From Mycolicibacterium brumae (GTDB lineage Bacteria; Actinomycetota; Actinomycetes; Mycobacteriales; Mycobacteriaceae): a stretch of DNA of 64,000 bases. Within the stretch, counting starts at the first letter, position 1. Each line of letters starts with the position of its first letter. Position numbers and translations under genes: made by a program. This document shows positions 58,290-64,000 of this stretch, in pieces. The stretch is from contig NZ_CP104302.1 of assembly GCF_025215495.1 (NCBI RefSeq), forward strand, positions 3,224,001 through 3,288,000, in the 5' to 3' direction. The notes below the pieces were generated by a model. It was given only the letters and a program-made list of their open reading frames with translations, was not told the origin of the DNA and made no database searches.

Positions 58290-59369
58290 ATGGCAAACCA
58301 AACAACCGCCACCACCGCTGATTCCGTGCGGGTTTCGGTGTGGCACGGCGCGGCCGGGGTGGATGTCACGCTGCCCGCCCGGGTGCCGGTGGCCGCGCTG
58401 ATCCCGTCGCTGTTCGAGCTCACCGCCGCGGCCGGCGGTCCTCCCGCGGCCACGCCGACGCACCTGCGCCCACCGGGCGCCGCGGCGCTGGACCCGGAGC
58501 AATGCCTGGCCGAGAGCGGCGTCGGGGACGGCGCGGTGCTGTTGCTGGAGGCCGACCCGCCGCCACCGGGGCCGACGGCACTGGAGGCGGCGGATCGGAT
58601 CGCCGAACAGCAGGCCGGGGCGCAGCGGTGTTGGGACACCCCGGCGGGGCGGGTCACCGCGGGCCTGGCGGCGGTCTGGGCCGGCGCGCTGATCGGCTAT
58701 CTCGGCGTGCCCGGCGGGTGGGGCGACCCAGCCCGGGTGCTGCTGTCCGGCGTCGCCGGAGTGACCGCCGCGGTGATGGCTTTCCGCAGTGCGCCAATGC
58801 TTTTCCTCGGGGTCGCCGCGGTGTTCGGGGCGCTGGCGACCGGGGCCCTGGTGGCCGCGGCGGCCGCGCTGCCGGGCTCGGGGGCCGCGGCGGTGGCGCT
58901 GCTGGCGGCGGCGGCGCTGCTGGCCGGCGCGGCCCCGGCGGCGCTGCGGTTCGGCGCCCTCGAGGACGCGGGGCGCCGGTTGACCGCGTTGGGCTCCGGC
59001 GCGGCGGTCGCCGTCGGGGTGGCCGCGCTCTGGGTGACCGCGGGCCCGGGTTGGGCGCCGGTGGCGCTGTCCGCCGCGGCGGCGACGATGCTCGCGCTGC
59101 GGGTTCCGTCCGAGTCAGACGTCATGCGGCGGGCGTCGCTGCTGATTGGCGCCGTCGGGGCCGGGTCCGCGGCGGCGATCGGTTTGGCGCGCCACGGCGC
59201 GACGGTGTGGGCCGGGGGTTGGGTGCTGGCCGCGGCGGCCGCGCTGGGCCTGCTGGCCCGGCCGGCCGGGTCACCACGGGCGGCGCCCGCATTCGCGGCC
59301 GCCGCGCTGCTGGCGGCGTTGGTCCCGCTGACGGCTTGGGTGGCCGTCGGGCCCGGGTGGCCGCGGTGA
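58290..59369 (+). CDS. eccD4: ESX-4 membrane channel protein EccD
   Basis: A 359-aa EccD. The N-terminal ubiquitin-like domain reads SVRVSVWHGAAGVDVTLPARVPVAALIPSLFEL ... LDPEQCLAESGVGDGAVLLLEAD. About nine hydrophobic segments follow (e.g. GVAAVFGALATGALVAAAAAL, ALLAALVPLTAWVAVG). Typical EccD proteins are 460-510 aa with eleven spans, so this one is short. Overlaps mycP4 by 4 bases. Confidence 0.9.
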   Translation: MANQTTATTADSVRVSVWHGAAGVDVTLPARVPVAALIPSLFELTAAAGGPPAATPTHLRPPGAAALDPEQCLAESGVGDGAVLLLEADPPPPGPTALEAADRIAEQQAGAQRCWDTPAGRVTAGLAAVWAGALIGYLGVPGGWGDPARVLLSGVAGVTAAVMAFRSAPMLFLGVAAVFGALATGALVAAAAALPGSGAAAVALLAAAALLAGAAPAALRFGALEDAGRRLTALGSGAAVAVGVAALWVTAGPGWAPVALSAAAATMLALRVPSESDVMRRASLLIGAVGAGSAAAIGLARHGATVWAGGWVLAAAAALGLLARPAGSPRAAPAFAAAALLAALVPLTAWVAVGPGWPR

Positions 59370-60685
59370 ATCCGGCGCGGGCAGCGGCCCTGGCCGCGGT
59401 GTTGGTGACCATCGCGACCGGCGCCGCGCCGCCGGTGGTCGCGGATCCGGTCGCCCCGGGCCCGGTCGATTCCTCGGCGCTGCCCCCAGCGACGGCCCCG
59501 CGGCCGACCCGGCCCACTCGGCAGCGGCAGATGTGCGCGGTGTCCCCGCCCGCCGAAGCGTCCGACGCCGACCCGCTGGCCGCCCTCGACCTGCCGGCGC
59601 TGTGGCGGTTCAGTCGCGGCGCCGGGCAGAAGGTCGCGGTGATCGACACCGGCGTCGCCCGGCATCGCCGGTTGCGGGCGTTGGTCCCGGGCGGGGACTT
59701 CGTGTCCACCGGCGACGGGGCGCAGGACTGCGACGGCCACGGCACCGTCGTCGCCGGGATCATCGCCGCGGCAACCGATCCCGGTGACGGATTCTCCGGC
59801 GTCGCGCCGGACGCCTCGGTCATCGCCATCCGGCAGACCAGCGTGAAGTTCGGGCCCGCGGACACTCCCGGGGAGGTCGGCGTCGGGGACGTGGACACGT
59901 TGGCCGCGGCGGTCCGGGCGGCCGCCGATCAGGGAGCGACGGTGATCAACATCTCGACGGTGGCCTGCGGAGTGGGCCCGGTGGCCGACGGCGCGTTGGG
60001 CGCCGCGCTGGCCTATGCGGTCGACGTCAAGGACGCGGTGGTGGTGACCGCGGCGGGAAACACCGGCGGGCTGGGTCAGTGCCCGGCGCAGGTCCCCACC
60101 GGCGCCCGGTTGAGCTGGGACACCGTGACGGTGGCGGTCAGCCCGGCCTGGTACGACGACTACGTCCTGACGGTCGCGTCGGCGGCTGCCGACGGCACAC
60201 CATCGGTGTTCACCATGCCCGGCCCGTGGGTGGATGTCGCCGCGCCGGGCGAGGGGCTGACGTCGTTGAACCTGGACGGAAACACGCTGGCCGACAGCGT
60301 TGCCGGGGTGGGAGCGGACGCGCCGATCTCGGGCACCAGCTATGCCGCTCCGGTGGTCGCCGGCGTCGCCGCGCTGTTGCGGGCCCGCTATCCGGAGCTC
60401 ACCGCGCGCCAGGTGATGGCGCGGATCGAGTCGACCGCCGGCGGGTCGGGCTGGACGCCCGCCTTGGGCGCGGGGCTGATCGACCCGCTGGCGGCATTGG
60501 CCCCGGAGACCGTCGCGGCGCCCCCGTCGCAGACAACCGCGCAACCTATCCCGGTGACCCCGGGGGCCGTCGCGGCGCCGGACGGGCGGTTCGTCGCATT
60601 GCTCGGGACGGCGGTGTGCGCCCTGGCGCTGGCCGCGATGTGGGGTCTCAACCGATGGCGGGCTGGGCCGCGGCCGATCGGCTGA
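59366..60685 (+). CDS. mycP4: ESX-4 mycosin protease MycP
   Basis: A 439-aa subtilisin-like protease anchored in the membrane on the periplasmic side. Signal peptide ARAAALAAVLVTIATGAAPPVVA. The catalytic triad is D94 in VAVIDTGVARH, H125 in DCDGHGTVVAGI and S325 in ISGTSYAAPVVAG. An oxyanion Asn is in VVVTAAGNTGG. C-terminal membrane anchor FVALLGTAVCALALAAMWGL. GTG 59366 lies within the eccD4 stop. Its last 38 bases overlap the convergent eccB4 3' end. Confidence 0.95.
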   Translation: MNPARAAALAAVLVTIATGAAPPVVADPVAPGPVDSSALPPATAPRPTRPTRQRQMCAVSPPAEASDADPLAALDLPALWRFSRGAGQKVAVIDTGVARHRRLRALVPGGDFVSTGDGAQDCDGHGTVVAGIIAAATDPGDGFSGVAPDASVIAIRQTSVKFGPADTPGEVGVGDVDTLAAAVRAAADQGATVINISTVACGVGPVADGALGAALAYAVDVKDAVVVTAAGNTGGLGQCPAQVPTGARLSWDTVTVAVSPAWYDDYVLTVASAAADGTPSVFTMPGPWVDVAAPGEGLTSLNLDGNTLADSVAGVGADAPISGTSYAAPVVAGVAALLRARYPELTARQVMARIESTAGGSGWTPALGAGLIDPLAALAPETVAAPPSQTTAQPIPVTPGAVAAPDGRFVALLGTAVCALALAAMWGLNRWRAGPRPIG

Positions 60686-61937
60686 GCGCCGGTCCCGCGG
60701 GCAACGCGGCCAGCAGGCCCGGAGGCGCGGGAGTCGGTTGGTCCACGAGGCTCAGCGCCGCGACGGCGTCGGCGTCCAGCGGGTACCGGACTCCGGTGTC
60801 GTCGATCAGGGCGGTCGTCCCGCGGTCGCGGACGTACACGCTGCGCCCGGGCGGCACCAGCACCCGGTCCAGCGCGGGTCCGGCGTCGTCGGCGGTCGGC
60901 AGGGTGACCGGGCGGCGACCGGCCGGGGTGGGCGCCTCGGGGGTGAACCGGACCGCGCTCGCCTGCGGGTTCCAGTCGGCGCACAGCGCGCCGGATCCGG
61001 CGCCGCGCACCTCGCCGAGGGTGTCGGGCAGATCGCTCAGGCTCAGCACGCCGACGGTGGGGACCTCCGCCACGGTCGCGGGGTCGACGTCGCGGATCTC
61101 GGTTCGCCCGCCGGCCAGCCGGACCAGGTCCGCGGCCAGCTCCCCGATCCGCTGCACGCCGCCGGCCAGCACCAGGTAGTGCTGGTCCGCGCCGGCGTTC
61201 GGCGCCCGCAGCACCTGCCCGACCCGGGCGTCCCCGAGCGCGTCCGGACCGGGGTTTCCGGCGTCCGGGATCACCGGGACCGCCAATGGCGGGCCGTCGG
61301 GCAGCAGGGTGAGCAGCGCTGCCGACACCGACTGCGGCGCGAGTCCCTCGACGCCCAGGGCCCGGGTGATCAGCGGGTCGGCGATCTGGAATCGGCGGCC
61401 GTCGGCGAGCAGGTAGCGCCGCCCGGACGGGCCGGCCACCAGCGCGGCGTCGGCGCCGGTCGGCGGGTCGGGCGGCTCGGCGGTGATCAGCACGGTGGTG
61501 GCGCCGTCGTCGCACACCGTCCAGGTCACCGCGTCGGCCAGCAGCGGCCGGCCCGGGTCGTCGGGCGCGCCGGGGATGCCGAGGGTCGGGCCGCGGTCGG
61601 CGGTGGCCAGCGCGGCGGCGGCCACCTTGCGCGGCGGCGAGGTGGAGCCGGTGAGCAGTCGCGCCGAGCTCAGGTTGAGCACCGGGTGCACGGTGTCCTC
61701 CAGCCGCACATACAGCGCGCCGGTGTCGGCGACCATCACGATGGCCGCGTCGCCGAGCGTCGCCGGGGTCTTCAACCGGGGCAGCGCCACCGCGCCGGCG
61801 ACCAGCAGGCCAGCCGCGACGGCGCCCGCGATGAGGGCGGTCGTGACGGTCGGGCCGGCGTCGCGGCGGTCGGGGTCGCCGTAGCGCAGCGCCGCGATGG
61901 CGCGCCGGCGCAGGAACGGGTGGGTGGGTGCGCTCAT
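60648..61937 (-). CDS. eccB4: ESX-4 core component EccB
   Basis: A 429-aa EccB: cytosolic N-terminus SAPTHPFLRRRAIAALRYGDPDRRD, one membrane span VTTALIAGAVAAGLLVAGAVAL, then the periplasmic domain with paired Cys (WTVCDDGATT and GALCADWNPQAS), LLADGRRFQIAD and GVRYPLDADAVAALSL. EccB caps the channel. Orientation opposite to mycP4 is the same as in M. tuberculosis Rv3450c by recall. Confidence 0.94.
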   Translation of the reverse strand: MSAPTHPFLRRRAIAALRYGDPDRRDAGPTVTTALIAGAVAAGLLVAGAVALPRLKTPATLGDAAIVMVADTGALYVRLEDTVHPVLNLSSARLLTGSTSPPRKVAAAALATADRGPTLGIPGAPDDPGRPLLADAVTWTVCDDGATTVLITAEPPDPPTGADAALVAGPSGRRYLLADGRRFQIADPLITRALGVEGLAPQSVSAALLTLLPDGPPLAVPVIPDAGNPGPDALGDARVGQVLRAPNAGADQHYLVLAGGVQRIGELAADLVRLAGGRTEIRDVDPATVAEVPTVGVLSLSDLPDTLGEVRGAGSGALCADWNPQASAVRFTPEAPTPAGRRPVTLPTADDAGPALDRVLVPPGRSVYVRDRGTTALIDDTGVRYPLDADAVAALSLVDQPTPAPPGLLAALPAGPALSRSAAAQPAIG

Positions 61938-61980
61938 CCCGGCACGCTACGGCCGGCGGGGCGCCGGCGTGTTCAGCTGT

Positions 61981-62544
61981 TCACAGGTCGCGGTGCTGGT
62001 GGGCTTGGCGTTCCCGGTAGGCGGCCACATGTTGGCGGTTGCCGCAGTTGCCGGTGTCGCAGAACCGCCGGGACCGGTTTCGGGAGAGGTCGACGAGCAC
62101 CGCGTCGCAGTCCGGGGCGGCGCAGATCTTGAGGCGGCGCAATTCGCCGTCCCGGATGACGTCGGCCAGCGCCATCCCGACCTCGGCGCCGATGCGCTGG
62201 GCCAGCGGGTCGTCGTCGGCGGACAGGTGCAGGTGCCATTCGGGCAGTTCCGGGTGCCGGGTCAGCCAGGGCCGCGCGCCGGTGTCGGCCAGCAGCTCGT
62301 TCACCGCGGCGACGGCGGCGGTCTCGTCGCCGGCGAGCGCCCAGATGCCACCGAGCCGGTCGCGTAGATCCCACACCGCGGCGAGTTCGGCGTCGTCGCC
62401 GTCCCGGCGTCCGGTCCACACCCACTCGTTGAGGAACGCGCCCAGCAGACGCTGGTCACCCAGCTGCTCGCCGCCGACCCGGTTGGTGTTGACCAAGGCG
62501 GCGGCGCAGCGCAGCGACAACTCCGTGTCATGACTGAAATTCAT
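61981..62544 (-). CDS. CGNR zinc-finger (ABATE-type) regulator
   Basis: A 187-aa predicted transcription regulator. The N-terminal ABATE-like helical region is LRCAAALVNTNRVGGEQLGDQRLLGAFL. The C-terminal CGNR zinc finger is LKICAAPDCDAVLVDLSRN then RRFCDTGNCGNRQHVAAYRER (four Cys). Such proteins bind DNA and often regulate an adjacent transporter. ATG 62544 has GGGAG 11 bases upstream. ATG 62553 is also open. A 28-bp palindrome overlaps this start region, consistent with autoregulation, and the EamA exporter is divergent. Confidence 0.85.
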   Translation of the reverse strand: MNFSHDTELSLRCAAALVNTNRVGGEQLGDQRLLGAFLNEWVWTGRRDGDDAELAAVWDLRDRLGGIWALAGDETAAVAAVNELLADTGARPWLTRHPELPEWHLHLSADDDPLAQRIGAEVGMALADVIRDGELRRLKICAAPDCDAVLVDLSRNRSRRFCDTGNCGNRQHVAAYRERQAHQHRDL

Positions 62545-62555
62545 TTGACTCATGA
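62528..62555. promoter_or_regulatory. 28-bp palindromic operator 1 (TCATGA arms)
   Basis: Starts and ends with TCATGA (62528-62533 and 62550-62555). The interior is also nearly symmetric: AAAT at 62537-62540 mirrors ATTT at 62543-62546. It overlaps the first codons of the CGNR gene. Paired with a second copy 46 bases away. Confidence 0.65.
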
Positions 62556-62573
62556 CTCCCTTCGGTCATATCG

Positions 62574-62601
62574 TCATGAGCGAAGTTGATTTTACTCATG
62601 A
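62574..62601. promoter_or_regulatory. 28-bp palindromic operator 2 (TCATGA arms)
   Basis: Same length and same TCATGAG/CTCATGA ends (62574-62580 and 62595-62601), with a less symmetric centre. It ends at the Shine-Dalgarno of the EamA gene. The two copies are centred 46 bases apart, so a regulator bound at both would block both divergent promoters. Confidence 0.65.
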
Positions 62602-62611
62602 GGAGTTCACG

Positions 62612-63622
62612 GTGCTGCAGCGATTCGCCCCGGCCAATCATTTCCGGCTGGGCTTGGCCTTCGCGCTGACCTCGGCGATGTGCTTCGGCCTGTCCGGCCC
62701 GTTCGCCAGGTCGCTGATGAACGCCGGCTGGTCCCCCACCGCCGCGGTGCTGGCCCGGATGGCCGGCGGCGCGCTGGTGATGACGGTGGTGGCCACCGCT
62801 GTGCGGCCCGGTTGGTGGACCGAGGCGGTCAAGCACCGCCGGATCATCGTCGTCTACGGCTTGGTTCCGATCGCCGGCGCGCAACTGGCCTACTACAACG
62901 CCGTCGCGCACCTCAGCGTTGGCGTGGCGCTGCTGCTGGAATACACGGCGCCGGTGCTGGTGGTGGCCTGGCTGTGGGGCACCACGCGCCGACGGCCGTC
63001 GAACAAGACGCTGGCCGGGGTCGGCATGGCGATCGCCGGGATCATGCTGGTGCTCGACGTGTTCAGCTCCGCCGCCATCAGCGGCGTCGGCGTGGCATGG
63101 GGGCTGGCCGCCGCGGTCTGCGCGGCCTGCTATTTCATGATGAGCAACATCAGCGACACCACGTCGGCGGACGGCACCGCGCTGAGCCCGATCACGCTGG
63201 CCACCGGCGGCCTGTGGTTCGGCGCCGGCGGCGTCGGTCTGCTGGGCGTGTCCGGCCTGATGCCGCTGCAGTTCGGCTCCGCCGACGTGGTCATCGGCGG
63301 CGCCACGCTGTCCCCGCTGGTGGCGGTCGCGGTGCTGGCCGTGGTGCCCACCGCGATGGCCTACACGTTCGGCATCATGGGCGTCGCGCTGCTCAAGCCA
63401 GGCTTCGCCTCGCTGCTCGGACTCTCCGAGGTGTTGTTCGCCGTGCTGTGGGCCTGGCTGTTGATCGGCGAGGCGATGACCGTGACCCAGCTGATCGGCG
63501 GCGCCGTGGTGTTGGCCGGGCTGGCGCTGGCGCGCGATCAGCAGCCGCAGATCATCGAAACCACCCTCGCCGGTCCGGAGGGCGAACCGGAGACGCGGAA
63601 ACCGATTCTGAAGAGCGGCTAA
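62612..63622 (+). CDS. EamA-family (DMT) transporter
   Basis: A 336-aa drug/metabolite transporter with ten predicted spans in two EamA repeats: FALTSAMCFGLSGPFARSLMNAGWSPTAAVLARM in the first and GVGVAWGLAAAVCAACYFMMSNISD in the second, plus the typical LLEYTAPVLVVAWLW and LLGLSEVLFAVLWAWLLIGE. Likely exports a metabolite. GTG 62612 is preferred because AGGAG lies 7 bases upstream. In-frame ATGs at 62576 and 62552 would place operator DNA inside the coding region. Confidence 0.85.
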   Translation: MLQRFAPANHFRLGLAFALTSAMCFGLSGPFARSLMNAGWSPTAAVLARMAGGALVMTVVATAVRPGWWTEAVKHRRIIVVYGLVPIAGAQLAYYNAVAHLSVGVALLLEYTAPVLVVAWLWGTTRRRPSNKTLAGVGMAIAGIMLVLDVFSSAAISGVGVAWGLAAAVCAACYFMMSNISDTTSADGTALSPITLATGGLWFGAGGVGLLGVSGLMPLQFGSADVVIGGATLSPLVAVAVLAVVPTAMAYTFGIMGVALLKPGFASLLGLSEVLFAVLWAWLLIGEAMTVTQLIGGAVVLAGLALARDQQPQIIETTLAGPEGEPETRKPILKSG

Positions 63623-63632
63623 CATAATCATC

Positions 63633-64000
63633 GTGGCGACCGACAAAACTTCCGTGCTCCGTAATCGCAGTGCCCGACTCCTGTCGGCGGTTTCCGCCGT
63701 CGCGCTGGGCTTCGGCCTGCTGACCGCAGCCCCGGCGGCGATGACCGCCGTGGCCTCGGCGGCCGACTGTCCCGACATCGAAGTGGTGTTCGCCCGCGGC
63801 ACCAGCGAAGGCCCCGGCGTCGGCCGGATCGGCAATGCGTTCATCAACGACCTGCGCGGCATGGTCGGCGGACGCTCGGTGGGCGAGTACGCGGTGAACT
63901 ACCCGGCCGATTACGACTTCCTGCAGGCCGCCGGCGGCGCCAACGACGCCAGCGCGCACATTCAGTGGATGATGGCCAACTGCCCGGCCACTCGCCTGGT
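63633..64000 (+). CDS. Cutinase-family secreted hydrolase, N-terminal part (partial)
   Basis: The first 122 codons of a cutinase. Signal peptide RLLSAVSAVALGFGLLTAAPAAMTAVASA, then mature ADCPDIEVVFARGTSEGPGVGRIGNAFINDL, the standard beginning of mycobacterial Cut proteins with the first disulfide Cys and the oxyanion-side RGTSE. The catalytic Ser (G-Y-S-Q-G) is beyond the window. By recall this is the Rv3451 (cut3) position next to ESX-4. GTG start at 63633, 10 bases after the EamA stop. Confidence 0.93.
   Translation, partial: MATDKTSVLRNRSARLLSAVSAVALGFGLLTAAPAAMTAVASAADCPDIEVVFARGTSEGPGVGRIGNAFINDLRGMVGGRSVGEYAVNYPADYDFLQAAGGANDASAHIQWMMANCPATRL

Noticed and set aside
62552-62611. Start of the EamA gene at ATG 62552 or 62576
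   Set aside because: These would make the palindromic operators part of the protein and have no ribosome site. GTG 62612 has AGGAG at correct distance.
62528-63862. A 444-codon minus-strand frame opposite the EamA transporter
   Set aside because: It is made of repeated H-R-G-Q residues typical of an antisense shadow. Its apparent ending MSKINFAHDD is simply the complement of operator DNA.

Overview
The window is a GC-rich actinobacterial chromosome segment and almost certainly comes from a mycobacterium (Mycobacteriaceae). The reasons are an ESX-4 type VII secretion locus (esxT, esxU, eccC4, eccD4, mycP4, eccB4) followed by a cutinase, a complete YrbE-MceA-F operon, and the order alr, tsaE, tsaB, rimI, tsaD, gadB, nnr, glmS, then glmM, rpsI, rplM. 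As recalled, this order matches the Rv3419c-Rv3451 stretch of M. tuberculosis. No rRNA, tRNA, IS element or CRISPR array was seen. No gene-free stretch exceeds 300 bases except 29378-29818, which holds a broken E1-beta remnant and a promoter.

Region 1 (1-12787) is mostly housekeeping. It has an SDR tail with ThuA-like and NIPSNAP genes, then a minus-strand chain coupled by 4-bp overlaps (alr, alpha/beta hydrolase, tsaE, tsaB, rimI, tsaD) that encodes alanine racemase and the tRNA t6A machinery without TsaC. Next come gadB, the NAD(P)H-hydrate repair enzyme, a small secreted Cys/Pro-rich repeat protein, glmS, and a hydrolase-like protein that lacks its nucleophile.

Region 2 (12880-15165) is a type VII secretion-like module: a 102-aa helical protein, a 453-aa protein with a Pro/Ala linker and acidic tail, and two small genes of visibly lower GC that follow it in the manner of toxin-tip and immunity genes.

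Region 3 (about 15166-42560) is an accessory block of about 27 kb, lying between genes that are neighbours in M. tuberculosis (Rv3440c and glmM). It holds a catabolic gene set: E1-alpha/E1-beta dehydrogenase with a stand-alone lipoyl domain, acyl-CoA ligase, heteromeric acyl-CoA dehydrogenase, thiolase plus DUF35 protein, two ferredoxins, Rieske oxygenase, SDR, and a carotenoid-cleavage-type oxygenase. It also has TetR and FadR-type GntR regulators, and an operon of P450, YrbEA/B, MceA-F, a D27-like isomerase, a second carotenoid oxygenase and a secreted protein. Four promoters share a CTAATTA-centred operator at or near the transcription start, so the block looks like one regulon. The best reading is Mce-driven import of a hydrophobic isoprenoid, possibly an apocarotenoid, followed by isomerisation, oxidative cleavage and CoA-linked breakdown. 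The substrate is inferred, not shown.

Region 4 (42561-64000) has glmM, rpsI and rplM, then an ethanolamine-utilisation operon (regulator, aldehyde dehydrogenase, permease, eutB, eutC, secreted HAD phosphatase) lying between rplM and the ESX-4 locus. After ESX-4 come a CGNR regulator diverging from an EamA transporter with two 28-bp palindromes between them, and the start of a cutinase gene.
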